Positions 45,850 to 57,069 are shown, counted from the stretch's first letter. The stretch is DNA of 64,000 bases from Rhizodiscina lignyota (GCA_010015805.1 ML978121.1:744001-808000); one strand, 5' to 3'. Program-made: numbers and translations. Notes: generated by a model not told the origin, from the sequence alone.

Positions 45850-47107
45850 ATGTCTACGACGACTGGGTAAGCGGCTCATTTTCTTACATGCCAATATGGT
45901 CTGAGAGTTCAGCATGCTGATCACACATCTTCCTACAGCGCTTTCATAGCAGGCGGCATTGCGGCGTGCGGTGCGGTTACGGTGACACACGGTTTCGAGA
46001 CGGTGAAGATTCGGTAACGGGCCCTACAATTAAGCTAGCGGAAGAGAGAGCTCGGATATCGAGCATGTTAGGAGGTTGAATACCTGCTGGAACAAGGGCT
46101 AATGGACGCATTTTGGCAGGTTACAATTGCAAGGAGAGCTACAGTCGAAGCAGGACACGAAGCGATTATATCGCGGCGTGCTCCACGGCTATGGAGTCAT
46201 CCTCAGGAATGAAGGAGTAAGAGGTCTCATGAGAGGTATAGGTTGTGCAGTAAGTCGTCTCCAACTTCCTTCAGCTACTACAGTTTCCGTAAAGTACGTA
46301 TTGGCGTTCCGAACCATGCTAATTTAGCATCTGTGGATAGTATATCTACCAAATCGCGCTTAACGGCTGCCGTCTCGGTTTCTACGAACCAATCCGGAAA
46401 TCTGTTACCTCCGTCTTCTATACCGACCCCTCGAAGCAGATCCTCCCCATCAACATCCTCGCAGGAGCGTCATCTGGCATCCTCGGCGCCGCGGCCGGCT
46501 CGCCGTTCTTCCTTGTAAAGACTCGTCTCCAGTCTTTCTCCCCTTTCTTGCCCGTCGGTACACAGCATCCATACCGTAACGCTTGGGACGGTCTGTCACA
46601 AATCTACAGAGCAGAGGGTGTTAAGGGCCTCTACAGAGGCGTTGGACCAGCAATGGTGCGCACGAGCTTTGGCAGTTCGGTACAGCTGCCGACGTACTTT
46701 TTGGCGAAGAGAAGGCTTGTCAAGTATTTTGGAATGGAGGAGGGTCCACCATTGCATCTGCTGAGCAGCACGGCTAGCGGCGTTGTCGTGTGCTGCGTCA
46801 TGCATCCGCCCGATACAGTTATGGCCCGTATGTACAACCAGACTGGCAACCTGTACAGAGGCGCGTTCGATTGCTTGTGGCAGACAGTGCGGACGGAGGG
46901 TGTGATGGCGGTTTATAAGGGGTTCTTTGCGCATTTGGCCAGGATTTTGCCGCATACGGTACGTTGCATTGCAAGATGTTTTTGAGAAGGAAAATGACTG
47001 ACAAAATGGCCCAGATCCTCACGCTTAGTCTGGCTGAGCAGACGAACAAGATCATGCGGAGGATAGAAGACCGCATCCTCCCCGAAAAGATAAAGGAGAA
47101 TATTTGA
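45850..47107 (+). CDS. OAC1: Mitochondrial carrier, Oac1-like (oxaloacetate/sulfate)
   Basis: Inner-membrane carrier expected to exchange oxaloacetate, sulfate or related anions. Five exons: 45850-45866, 45939-46013, 46120-46249, 46341-46958 and 47015-47107, with introns of 72, 106, 91 and 56 bp, giving 310 residues. The tripartite carrier structure is clear: repeat 1 GFETVKIRLQLQGELQ, repeat 2 SPFFLVKTRLQSFS, repeat 3 HPPDTVMARMYNQTGNLY. Each is followed by the matrix-helix GLYRG-type motif (GLMRGIG, GLYRGVGPAM, AVYKGF). The wording of repeats 2 and 3 fits Oac1 rather than the dicarboxylate or citrate carriers. Oddity: the proline that normally opens the PX(D/E)XX(K/R) signature of repeat 1 is glycine here. 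The small first exons are supported by frame continuity and consensus sites. Confidence 0.9.
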
Positions 47108-50100
47108 AAAGCGCCCGACTACCTACCCTTCGCCGTTCTCTGGGCTTCGAGCGTAATTGCATGGATCTCAAGCGTGGCTCGTTCGCCACGGCGTGTTCTT
47201 TCAGGTTTTCAAAGCATGTGAGGCTGTAGAAAAGAACGGTCCTTTGAAATGACTTGCATAGCGAGCATCTGGAGGTTGTGTGGGCTGTCAACCTGTTTTT
47301 GTATGTAACCGCGGACGCACGCACGGAGGAGAGCACCGAATGTAGACATGGCGTGCCACATCGCGGGTGCTCGGGGAGCTTTTTGTTGCTACCAGAGCGA
47401 TGGATCGGGATGTGCGTCTAGTCGTAGATCTGGGGTATCTGGAGCTGTTCGCATCGTGCTATTTTTGACCAGTTCTTGAATTATATTAAAGCTGTGCCTG
47501 AAGTTCTGTGGGCAAGCGCAATGGGAGCCTGAAAACCGCCGTGACGAGGGAGGCAGCACAACATCAACGCGAGCATTATCAGAGCCCACGATATCCCGGT
47601 AACGAATCGGAAGCAACGCACAGATTCTTGTTTTCACGCTCAATCCTTCAGTTTCAATCCTTTCGGCATTTGATGTCTCTTCACCAGCAACATATGATGG
47701 TCACGAGCCTCGAAGGGCCGACATCGCACATGAAGCTTGCACCCAGAGGGTATCGCGACTATTTCGAAGAAACTGATATCGGCAACTCCTCACGACATGG
47801 CAACTATCTACGCGCTCAGATGTCCGTCACGGAGTCAATATACCGACGCTGCCCGCGACACGGACGCCTTGATCATCGGCGCAAAGAGCGAAGTTGGCGA
47901 TCTCTGCATCAGTTGAGCAGTATCTCGGTTTCGCTGAAGTCTCTTTAAGGGAGTGCGACTTCGATTGGCGACAGGCTCACGATAGGCATTGCACGATAGA
48001 CGCCTGGATAATGAAAATAGCTATGGGCCTATGCCATAGTGAGCAGGAAGGATGGCACCTCCCTGGCGTTCCTCTAACCTTGCAGACCTGAACTCTCATC
48101 ATTATCAGAGCTTTGGGTGTCCTAGGGGACCTGATGATTAAACGTTGCAGATTTAATGCCCGTGGTTGACAGCGGTGTGGTTGATGATCCATGGGAGCAA
48201 GAGTCCCACCTGTCAAACTGTCAAGGCACGTTGGAGCACTGATGTCGAACTGATGGGCGATCCAGTCCGCTGGGAACGACGGTGTCAAGATGGTTATTTC
48301 CAGGGATTTGTGGAAATGGGAAGTTTTAACGTCCCATGAGCGGCGCTTCGATGGATGCGATGCTGGACAACGATCCAGCTGCTGGCCAAAAACGCCATCG
48401 ACGGCTCCTTCAACGGCTATCGTCAACGGTGCAAATGAAGCTCACGTTAATATTGGAATCTTGCGCGACCCTGTTTTCTGCCCCAATGCAAGCCAGGCGA
48501 GGAGATTCATGCATGGACGGCTCCCTTCCCGCTCCATCTGCGCTCCTGAATGGCTCAACGAGCATCGAAAAGCAGCTATGGGGAGACGAGGATCTCTGGG
48601 CCTTTGCCAAGTGAAGCTTGATCTGTTCTTGTCCAGATCACGGCCGTGCGATGGCGCCATGCAAGGCCGTTTCGGGTTGTTTTCTTCTGCCTTCACCGAC
48701 GCAACGATAGAGAGCCAGTGGACAGATTTAGCGAGAACCACACAGCCATGGTGGGTTTTTGACAGATCGGCCATGCAAAGAAGGGCCCGAATTCGTGGAA
48801 ATAGCGAGAACGCGCACTATCTCCTAACAAGGGTCCAATTTTTGGCATGATTACGGCGGCAAATGTACATTGCGATGCCCAGGAGTCAGGAGAGCAGCGC
48901 AAGCTACTGTACGTATAGCATCAGACGGAAAAGACTGTGACCATCAGCGCGGGTCCTGGGCACAGCTGTTGACATCGCACCAGTGGCTTCGACGGCAGCA
49001 CGTGGTTGACGTCTGAGAAGGGCCGAGGTCTGATACCAAACGTTTTGCTCCCTGTGGAAATGATTTTTTGGACTCCAAATCTTGGCTCTTGACCCCGGAT
49101 CGCTCGAGCCTTTGGGCGATGAGTAAGGCGACTAATTCTCCTCTTTGAGACAGATTTGAGTCGGGAGGCGGCGGATACCTATGGTCACGTTCCAGGCGAG
49201 GCACCGTTTGAGCCGTTCACTACGTGACTTGCTCGGAGTTGCTCCAGCTGCGCACACTTTTCGCTGGCCGATCACATTACCTACGACAATTACGACGCGT
49301 GCTCCCGGAAAAGGGTGTGTCGCTTTAGCTTGCTGCATGCGGTAAGCGGGCAAACCAGCAGACAGCGGCCGCGGCCAGGTTCTGGCGTCTGCGTTGCTTT
49401 GCGGTGCGAAGCTGCAGACCGGCGGAGAAAGTGGCCTCTTCTCGCTCGCCCATTTGCTGTGAGGCATTTGGAGCGGCAAGCCTTTCCTCTCGATTCCGGG
49501 ACTTGGGGAAAATCTTGCGCAGCGTCCTCAGGTACTGGGACCGCCTCATGCTGCTCATGCTACTGCCAGTCATCGCCCAAGCGAGGGGGTCCGGTTCTTT
49601 TGGAGCAATGCTTGTCAGAATCAATAAGACCGTATTCCGCGCATTTCAGGATCAGGATATGATGGGCACGCAAATTTAGGAGTAGCAGTTGCGCACCAAC
49701 TCCAGCACGGCGACGGCTAAGTGTTGTTGGTGCCCTTACGGGCCGAGCCCTAATAATAAGAGCTAGAGGAGAAGAGCATCAAGCATCGAGCTCGCCGTGT
49801 CACGCCCCGGATCCTTCGTCGCACTGCTCAGCTTGTTTCCTGTGGACTGGGGCTTGGGCAGCGCTGGCCGCCAGCGTGATGCATAGTGCGGAGAACCTGG
49901 GCGGCGCGCCCTCCAACCGGATATCAGCACTGCGTTGCGCAAAAGGCGATACGGGGGGTGAAAGGCTCTGGCGGAGATTGAATCAGCACAATCGGCTGGG
50001 GTGCAGTTGATCACTCTCATGCCCGTATTCGATCGCTAGAGAAGTCTCAAAGCCTCACGCACGCACACACGCAGCACTCACATCACATATAGCGTAATCC

Positions 50101-50633
50101 GCGCGATTCTGAGAGCAGCTAGTTCGCAGCGTAGACATAACCCGCTGCTGGCGCTGCTCTAGCCCCGGCCAGTCTCGAGTCGTATTTTGCTCCTTCGAAT
50201 CCTCCACCCTTCCCGCTGTCTCTTTCTCCTCTTCTCCACGATCCATCTGCTCTCCAGCTGCAAAAGGCCACTGCTCCGTCCTACCTTCCCCTTCCACTAC
50301 CCCGCCGAGCTTCTTACAAATTCCTGTGTCACCATAGGGCGACACCCAGGCACCTTTGCCTTGCACTGCTCTATTATACCAGGCCCTTACTGCCCATCGT
50401 TCACGTCATCCAATAACCGCATCGTCTCTCCGCTCCCCAGGCGATGATCACGCACACCTAAGCCAGAAGGCACGCGACTCCGCTTGCACACGCAATATTA
50501 CACCGCCTCAAGGCCAACGTAGCCAGAGGACTTTTACTCTCAATTTTCTTCTCCTTCGACACTTAGGTACAGCCGATTCAAGTCGCCGAAGAAGCATGAA
50601 CTTTCGCCTGCTGCACTCCCTCCGCCTCGCACC
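47108..50633. other. long gene-free interval and 5' leader
   Basis: About 3.5 kb with no recognisable gene. A 186-codon frame at 48290-48850 (plus) and others have no motif. A CACG/CACA-rich microsatellite lies near 50056-50085. The last about 450 bp are pyrimidine-rich, as in a long fungal promoter and leader. Confidence 0.5.
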
Positions 50634-50682
50634 ATGTGCACGCTGCTCCAACGCCCTGCAATGCCAACCGCACCCTCTTTGA
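50596..50682 (+). other. Upstream ORF overlapping the next gene's start
   Basis: ATG at 50596 opens a 28-codon frame (begins MNFRLLHSLRLAP) that ends at 50682, past the ATG at 50634 of the main frame and in a different frame. If the transcript starts upstream of it, scanning ribosomes would meet it first. Whether it is translated is inference. Confidence 0.4.
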
Positions 50683-51641
50683 AGCCGCTCTCCTCACCAC
50701 CAGCAACACCAACGCCCAAGCCGAACCCGAACTTCTTTCCCTTCAACGCCGGGCCGCTCCCGCTAGCGCTCCCGCTGTCGTTCGCGCTTCCTCCCGGCAA
50801 GCTAACGCCGCCAAATTTCACCTTCTCCCTCACCACCGCTCCCAAGCCGAATGGGCGACTCGATGCCAACCCTCTCAAGCGGCGTCGACGCCTGACTGAC
50901 GTCGAAGGTGACCGGACTTCGGCTCTGCTGCGTAAGAAGCGCCGTCTCCGCCTCACTCTCATCACGTCTCGGCTGAGTCGTCCCTTCTCGTCGCCGGCCA
51001 CGAACATCGTCGACAGGGGACAGAATAAAGCAGCCGTGTGGGCGAGGATACGCAAGAGCCGTCTGCGAGTGGGCAGGGATGTCTGCGCGAGCCTCAAGGC
51101 GGGCGCAAATGGCAATGTTAGTGGAGCCACCGTCGCCGGAATCGGGATGCCGGAGCCGATGTTACGCAAAGCTGCCATCCTGAACCGGCTGCGCCTGCAG
51201 GGCAAGCTCTTTCAAATGAAGACAGACAGTGGCGTGCCCATAGTGTCGGACGCGCCGTTGAAGTGCCAGCTTCAGAGCCAGGAGCCGAAGGCCATTGCGT
51301 CGGGTGCGACAGACGAGCCATTCGTCGAGACTGTCATCACCACGGAGGCTGAACGCATCGAGAGTCCGAATCTTGCCGCGCTGTTGACGATGAGTAAGGA
51401 GACGTACAAACCAGTGTCACCGTCGCCGCTCGGTATGCATACGAACTACGATGCGCTGGATTTGGAAGACGAGTTCCCCGAGGACGAAGAATACGATTCC
51501 GAAGGGGGCGAGGAACTCTTTGGTGGTGGACGCCGGAGAGAGAGCTTTTACAGCGATTTCAGCTCCTTCGATGCTGAATCGTCTGGGGATGGCGACGACG
51601 AAAGTTTTGGCAATATTGGCTTCAGCGCCATCCCAAGGTGA
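50634..51641 (+). CDS. Unknown fungal protein with basic core and acidic C-terminus
   Basis: 335 residues, single exon; I do not recognise a named family. The N-terminal 60 residues are Pro-rich. A basic segment follows near residues 80-115 (KRRRRLTDVEGD, then LLRKKRRLRLTLITSRLSRP) and leads into PFSSPATNIVDR and VWARIRKSRLRVGRDV. This RLxLxTSRLSxPFSxPAT stretch looks like the conserved heart of the protein and resembles uncharacterised ascomycete proteins I have seen. The C-terminal 90 residues are acidic (DLEDEFPEDEEYDSEGGEE) with Tyr/Ser-Asp repeats. An alternative start at the ATG 27 bases downstream (50661) would avoid the upstream ORF overlap less completely. Nuclear location is plausible from the basic clusters only. 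Confidence 0.75.
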   Translation: MCTLLQRPAMPTAPSLKPLSSPPATPTPKPNPNFFPFNAGPLPLALPLSFALPPGKLTPPNFTFSLTTAPKPNGRLDANPLKRRRRLTDVEGDRTSALLRKKRRLRLTLITSRLSRPFSSPATNIVDRGQNKAAVWARIRKSRLRVGRDVCASLKAGANGNVSGATVAGIGMPEPMLRKAAILNRLRLQGKLFQMKTDSGVPIVSDAPLKCQLQSQEPKAIASGATDEPFVETVITTEAERIESPNLAALLTMSKETYKPVSPSPLGMHTNYDALDLEDEFPEDEEYDSEGGEELFGGGRRRESFYSDFSSFDAESSGDGDDESFGNIGFSAIPR

Positions 51642-51834
51642 ATGCGGTATTCAGATTGGATATGTGGTATGGATAAATTGGCGCCGAATTGATGCATAGC
51701 GGAAAATTGGGAGGTGAGGGAATCGGAACAGGGTGTGACTGGACCAAAATCGGGTGCATATGGATGAATCTCCTTTGTTTTCTTCGCATGGAGTTTCGAT
51801 CGCTTTAATGTGGATGGATCTCGGGACGACCTTT

Positions 51835-52580
51835 TCATTGAAGCTTCTTCGCACGATCTGATGCTATTTCACACATCGCCTTCAAAAAATATGTTAGTTA
51901 TGTTGTTCAATTGTAACGTATACAATGCAGCAAAAATTCATAGACATACCTTGATGGCTTCTTCACGCTCTGCTTTGATGTCTGCCCGTGAAATGCGAGC
52001 TCTCATATCATCCATAATCACAGGCCTTGGTCGACCGTTGACGAATACTCTTCTCCTACGTTAGCATAGGAGTTTGCTCCAACTCCTGATGGCACTCTAT
52101 TGATAGGACGCACACGTATCTCAACGTCGGAAAAGTAGCCTCGTACTCCTCGTTTAATGATTTTAACATATTTGCCTCTTCCTCTTTCCTCCTCGCCTCC
52201 TCATCCTCGGCCCCAGCTGTCGCAGAAGCAGCATTCATAGCAGCCTGCTCCATCCTGCTCAACGCACTGTCCACCTTCTTCTCCCCCAGCCTCGGATGGG
52301 CGCCTAATATCCCATCGAGCACTTCGATATCATCTTCCCGCGGCGAGACGGCCAGCGTCTTCATCCCCACGCCAATCAGCTCGATCAAGTCATCGTAGCT
52401 GCTGAACAGCGGTAGGGGAGGCGACGTCGCGGTGTCGTCGGCGGAGCAGATGATCGGGCGTGCAAGGGCATGGACGGCAGGGGAGGGCTCGAAGAGGAGA
52501 TCGAGGACGGCATTTTGCGTTGCTTCAGGGAGAGTTGGGAGGTCTGAAATCGACGGGAGTCGCTCGAGGGAGTGAGACAT
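51835..52580 (-). CDS. OHCU decarboxylase (uric acid degradation)
   Basis: Converts 2-oxo-4-hydroxy-4-carboxy-5-ureidoimidazoline to S-allantoin after urate oxidase and HIU hydrolase. Three exons on the minus strand (52580-52114, 52049-51950, 51879-51835; introns 64 and 70 bp) give 203 residues. The family pattern is visible: an N-terminal helical part with LPEATQNAVLDLLFEPSP, LIGVGMKTL, the conserved GAHPRLGEKKV containing the presumed catalytic His, a LSRMEQ element, then EEYEATFPTLRYVVFVNGRP formed across the first splice, and the C-terminal RADIKAEREEAIK joined to AMCEIASDRAKKL across the second. The acceptor at 52050 was chosen among three nearby AGs because it rebuilds RYVVFVNGRP. No PTS1 is seen, so the compartment is uncertain. 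A shared purine-nitrogen pathway with UreD 20 kb away is inferred. Confidence 0.9.
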
Positions 52581-53131
52581 CTTGAGGAAGAGGTGGTGCG
52601 ATACTTATGGGTGAGATGGGACGGGCGTTTAGACATTTGTTTAGATAGCAGAGATACCATGGAGCTTGGACCTCCCTACTTATCGCGCTTTCGCAATCGC
52701 CGATAAAAGGCCGAGTTGTTTCACTGGGCTTGGCGGCGCGCGTCTATCGTCCTCATTTCGCCTCAAAGGCGCTCTTGCGAGCATCGCACGTCTTTTCAAC
52801 GAATTTCGCGTTGACTCTAGAAGATCTTCGAGATGATTTACTGTTAGAGTAGTCGCCTACTTTCACCAAGTGTAGGATTTCATCTGCTCACCGTGTTTCA
52901 CCGTGCTCTTCCTGCGCCACACATTTTCTGGTTGCCTGCGAATTCTTAGATTGGCTATCGTTAAGTTCTGCTAATAGAAGGGTAGTCTGCAATGGCTCTT
53001 TTTTCGTGGCTGTGCGTTTCAGGGCGCAATATTAGTTGTATGAGGGCGCCATCTTCCACTTGTTGGTACATATTTCAAATCTGAGAGCTCCTTTATAATA
53101 GCAGTGACGGAACAGCTTCTGAGAAGACGAT
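52581..53131. other. intergenic, divergent promoter region
   Basis: 551 bp between the divergent OHCU decarboxylase and ankyrin genes. No specific site identified. Confidence 0.5.
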
Positions 53132-54943
53132 ATGGGATCTGAATGGTTCGCGGACAATCTCTGCCGTTCTTGCAGACAGGACATCCTTCACCTGCTCAAA
53201 GCTGCTGAATCGGGCCATCTCGACGTAATACAGGATTGTATCGATCGAGGCGTGGACCTTGACTGGAAGGTTGAAGACGATGACTATCTTATCGCGCCTC
53301 AATTGGACGGAACGCCAGCTATTGTCCTAGCCGCAAGCAGAGGACACACCGCCGCTGTGCGACTTCTTCTTGACAACGGTGCCGATGTCAACAACCAAGC
53401 CGATATCGTTGACACTATTGGGACAGCGCTGATGTGCGCCTGCGAGCAGGCTAGGGTCGAGCTTGTTCGGTTGCTCGTGGCACATGGCGCGAAGCCAGAA
53501 TCCTTAGGAGGCTTTGCAGGCAGGACTACGAACGTGTTGCCTGTCTGTGCTTCGCATCGTTATGTCAGGCCGGAAGGGGATCGATACCGATCTGAATGTG
53601 TTAGAATCCTCCTGGAGGCTGGCCACGATCCAAATGTGAAGGACGAGGTGGGCTTGACTGTTTTCGACTATGCCCTGGGGTTCGGAGACATGGAGTTATT
53701 CAACTTACTGACTACCCATGGATCTGGTCGTCAGGAATACATCCAGTGTTCACGTCTAAGTGGCTCAACAGAAGATGAAGCTAGGCGGATGCGCATGATC
53801 GAAGACCTCTGCAAACCACAAGAAGGATACCGAGATGGCTTTGTTTATTTTGAGAAAATATTCGCGGCTGTCGAAGACGGCGATGAGGTTATGCAAGAGG
53901 TCTTGGTGAGGGCGTACGATGCATACTTCCATTATGGCCAGCGTACCAGGAGAACCTGGTCGAATAGGCCTTTCCAGGTAGCCAGTTTCCTTGTTCGACA
54001 TGAGGATTATGTTTCACCGAAGACACTGGAGCTTGTTCTGCTGGCTGGCGCCGTTGTCGACGGTCAAGATGATAATGGCTGGACTGCTTTACACTTTGCG
54101 TTGAGCGACATCGACCGCGAGTTACCTCCAAATATGAATGTGCGGCACTGGCCAAAGAGGGTAGAAAGCGAGGTTTATCCCCGCTTGGACATGCTCAGAC
54201 TTCTTCTCGACCACGGCGCAAGTACCGATATACGTACGAACAAGGAAGGAGACACACCCTTGCACCACGCTGTAATGATCCATCCATCAGGTCCACAAGG
54301 AAGCCCATCTAGGTGGCTGCGGCGCGATATTGAAACCAACGAGACTGCAAAATTCTGTAGCCCTGCAACACTCCCGGCTCTCAAGATGCTTCTCGCGCAT
54401 GGAGCGGATGTGCGGTCTGAGAATGATCTGGGCTACACTCCACTTCACCTTGCAGCAAACCATGAGACAGTACCACTCATAATGCCGCTGCTCGAGGCGG
54501 GCGCAGATATCGAAGCCAGAGCTGCTGATGGCAGCACGCCGTTGCACTGCGCGATGACGATGTTCTGGATTAATATGGAGCATCGACAACTCTCTCATCA
54601 TCCAGCCAGTCTCTTCCCCGGGTGGAACTGGAGGACTCCTGTCGTCGTCAAGACACTCATTGATGCTGGAGCAAATGTGAATGCACGACTGGACGACGGC
54701 AAGACGGTCCTGCACGTCCTCGCGGAGGAGGGTTCCGATCATATGCTGGTATCTGATGTGGAGATGTGTGAGAGTGACGGCCATTGGCTGGGGACCAAGG
54801 ACTTCATCAAGTGGTTTCTACAGCAAGGTGCCGATGTGAACATTCTCGACGATAACGACGAGACCGCAGCGCAGGTCGCCCACAGGCTTGGTAAGCCCAA
54901 TTTAGCAGCGATTCTTGAGGGTAAACTCGGCTGGGCTCATTGA
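53132..54943 (+). CDS. Ankyrin-repeat protein
   Basis: 603 residues, single exon, with ankyrin repeats over most of the length. Clear units: GTPAIVLAASRGHTAAVRLL then DNGADVNNQ near residues 57-88; ALMCACEQARVELVRLLVAH; GWTALHFALS near 315; LRLLLDHGASTDIRTNKEGD followed by TPLHHAVM near 355-385; ALKMLLAHGADVRSENDLGY and TPLHLAANH; LEAGADIEARAADGSTPLHC; VKTLIDAGANVNARLDDGKT; and a last unit near 560-600 (FLQQGADVNILDDNDETAAQ). A less repetitive middle part (about 195-300) interrupts the array. There is no NACHT, NB-ARC, kinase or membrane segment, so nothing indicates its partner. Fungal genomes have large, fast-changing sets of such genes. Confidence 0.85.
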   Translation: MGSEWFADNLCRSCRQDILHLLKAAESGHLDVIQDCIDRGVDLDWKVEDDDYLIAPQLDGTPAIVLAASRGHTAAVRLLLDNGADVNNQADIVDTIGTALMCACEQARVELVRLLVAHGAKPESLGGFAGRTTNVLPVCASHRYVRPEGDRYRSECVRILLEAGHDPNVKDEVGLTVFDYALGFGDMELFNLLTTHGSGRQEYIQCSRLSGSTEDEARRMRMIEDLCKPQEGYRDGFVYFEKIFAAVEDGDEVMQEVLVRAYDAYFHYGQRTRRTWSNRPFQVASFLVRHEDYVSPKTLELVLLAGAVVDGQDDNGWTALHFALSDIDRELPPNMNVRHWPKRVESEVYPRLDMLRLLLDHGASTDIRTNKEGDTPLHHAVMIHPSGPQGSPSRWLRRDIETNETAKFCSPATLPALKMLLAHGADVRSENDLGYTPLHLAANHETVPLIMPLLEAGADIEARAADGSTPLHCAMTMFWINMEHRQLSHHPASLFPGWNWRTPVVVKTLIDAGANVNARLDDGKTVLHVLAEEGSDHMLVSDVEMCESDGHWLGTKDFIKWFLQQGADVNILDDNDETAAQVAHRLGKPNLAAILEGKLGWAH

Positions 54944-55383
54944 TATAGCCACATTAACTCAGCAAACACTCCCAGCTTAACTTCGGGCCAACTGTACTCT
55001 TACTCTACTTATGCTTGCTTATAGTTAATTTAAGGCTAATTATAGTTGTTTAAGCTTAAATCTGACAGGATTGCCAAGGCAGGGAGCTTAATTGACAGTG
55101 TATTCGTGATTTAGAATATAAACGAATACCTAAAGAGAGAAACTAAGATTGCTTATACTTCCGACCAAATCCCCTCCTCTTACTTCCTCGTTAGGTTAGC
55201 GCCGTATCGTGACTTGTAAGCAAAATTACACCCGGCTCTACTTCAGCTTCACTTCGGTTGAGCGCGCACCGCCACGCTAAGGACACCTCCAGATGCTTCC
55301 GTTCAACTCGCCTTTACGTCCAAACTCAGCTATCGAGGTCTCTCAGGTAGAGAGCTATTTAGTGTCTGATAATAGTACCTCGC
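54944..55383. other. AT-rich intergenic between convergent genes
   Basis: 440 bp, AT-rich especially near 55000-55150, between the 3' ends of the ankyrin and sugar transporter genes. No gene is seen. Confidence 0.5.
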
Positions 55384-57069
55384 TCAATGAACGAAGTGGA
55401 CTCCTTCTGTGTTCACATCCTGTTCGAACGGATCGACTTCAGTTTTGCTGAATTGACGTGCCGGAATCTTTTTAGCGAACAACACGTCCAACTCGGCAAA
55501 ACTGCGTGATTTCGTCTCGGGAACGCGGAAATAGACCCATAAAGAGCATAGCAGAGCAGAGCCTGCCCAGAAGAACGCGCTGAATTCACGCCAATGCCAT
55601 TCAGTCGGGTTCAGCTGGTAGGAGATAAGCTCGCCGACCCAGATCTGACATGTGTTGTAGCAGATTCGAGCAAAAACGATAGTGAATGCACGCTCGCGAG
55701 CCGAAGGGATCTCAGAGACGAGTGAGTAGACGACAGGACCGACACCGCTGTCGAAGACAAATTTGCTAAAGATTAAAAGCGCACCAGCTGCCCAACTGGC
55801 GCCTTTGTTTGTCGACGGCGGAATTCCCATAAAGCCGATGATGCAGAACATGACAACCATAACCCAGAGGGAGCCGACAAAGAGTCCTCGTCGCCCAAAC
55901 CATTTCATCGTAAACCAGGCAACCAAAGTACCCAGAAGGCCCATGCAATCCAAACCGATCTGCATGTCGAAAGAATCGCCAGTCGAGAGGCCAGCCTGCT
56001 CGAAGAAATAGACACCGTAATTGAGAAGACCAGCACCGCACAGGCTCTGGACCATCCACGTCAGGCAAGTGATTTCAGTTCGACGGATGTTCTCCTTCTT
56101 GAACATATCCAAGAACCTGCCGTTCCCATCGCGGCCCTTGCGTTCTAGTGCCACGGTGTGCACCATCATCTGCACGGTCTTGCGCGCAGTCTCGTCTCCG
56201 GCAGATTTCTGAGTCAGCCGTTTCACTGACTCGAGCGCATCTTCAGTTCGGCCTTTGCGCACCAGCCACCACGGCGACTCGGGCGCAAAGAAACAGCAGG
56301 CCAAGATGGGGACTGGCCAGAACCACTGGAGTGCGAAAGCTCCGCGGTATGCCCACTGGCTCTTGACCTGCAGTAAACCTCGCAAGGAAACAGTAGACAG
56401 TAGATCACCCCAAAGCCATTGAGCATTAGTCCAGGTTGTGAGGTAGTATCGGAGCTCAATTGGCGCGACCTCGCATGCGTACTGCGTTGTCAGCGTCTGA
56501 AAAATACCCCAGGGAATACCCTGGAGAATTTCACCCGCTAGGAGTGTTTGGATGTTGCCAGCAAAGAAGGGAATGAAGATGAAAGAGATCATGAGAGCGT
56601 GGCCAACAATCATCGTCGGTCGACAACCGAATCGTTCGGTGAAGAAACCAGCGAAAAAGAGTCCAATGATCATGCCGACTTTGGCCCCGTTTGAAAGTCC
56701 CAGCTGCCACGCAGCGGTTAGCTGGTACGTTCCGTCGCCAACGGGATTGCCAAACTTCTTCTGAAAGGCCGGGAAAGCGATGAAAGCCGAAAGCAGTCCA
56801 GAGTCGAAACCATCCATGAGCACAGAACAAGAGAATATAAACGACCAGATGACTGCTTTACGGTAGAGCTTCAACGAGGCCCACGGGCTCATTGCCATTT
56901 CCTCTCGGGTAGCATCACGCGCGTCCATAATGAGTTGCTGTTTGAGCTCCTTCTCTCCCAGCTCCTCCAAATCCTCCGTATGGCCAGCGGTCTCGGCCTT
57001 GGTGACCGTGTCGAAAGCGTTGTAGTTGTCATCATTAGCCGGCGCTGGTGCCTTAGTAGGAGATTCCAT
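55384..57069 (-). CDS. MFS sugar transporter, alpha-glucoside (maltose) permease type
   Basis: Proton-coupled sugar porter of the plasma membrane, 561 residues, no introns. The N-tail of about 65 residues is hydrophilic. The first helix reads AVIWSFIFSCSVLMDGFDSG, with the sugar-porter GFD motif. The loop after helix 2 has GFFTERFGCRPTMI. PESPWWLVRKGR marks the central loop (sugar-porter PESP(R/W) motif), and PETKSRSFAELDVLFAKKIP closes the last helix, wording typical of the fungal MAL31/AGT1-like alpha-glucoside branch. Twelve helices can be counted. It is transcribed divergently from the lyase gene, with 619 bp between starts. Substrate specificity is inferred from subfamily resemblance. 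Confidence 0.9.
   Translation of the reverse strand: MESPTKAPAPANDDNYNAFDTVTKAETAGHTEDLEELGEKELKQQLIMDARDATREEMAMSPWASLKLYRKAVIWSFIFSCSVLMDGFDSGLLSAFIAFPAFQKKFGNPVGDGTYQLTAAWQLGLSNGAKVGMIIGLFFAGFFTERFGCRPTMIVGHALMISFIFIPFFAGNIQTLLAGEILQGIPWGIFQTLTTQYACEVAPIELRYYLTTWTNAQWLWGDLLSTVSLRGLLQVKSQWAYRGAFALQWFWPVPILACCFFAPESPWWLVRKGRTEDALESVKRLTQKSAGDETARKTVQMMVHTVALERKGRDGNGRFLDMFKKENIRRTEITCLTWMVQSLCGAGLLNYGVYFFEQAGLSTGDSFDMQIGLDCMGLLGTLVAWFTMKWFGRRGLFVGSLWVMVVMFCIIGFMGIPPSTNKGASWAAGALLIFSKFVFDSGVGPVVYSLVSEIPSARERAFTIVFARICYNTCQIWVGELISYQLNPTEWHWREFSAFFWAGSALLCSLWVYFRVPETKSRSFAELDVLFAKKIPARQFSKTEVDPFEQDVNTEGVHFVH

Noticed and set aside
48290-48850. 186-codon open frame in the long interval after the carrier gene
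   Set aside because: Composition is unlike the real proteins here (Arg/Cys/Trp-rich, no motif), and competing frames overlap it on both strands.
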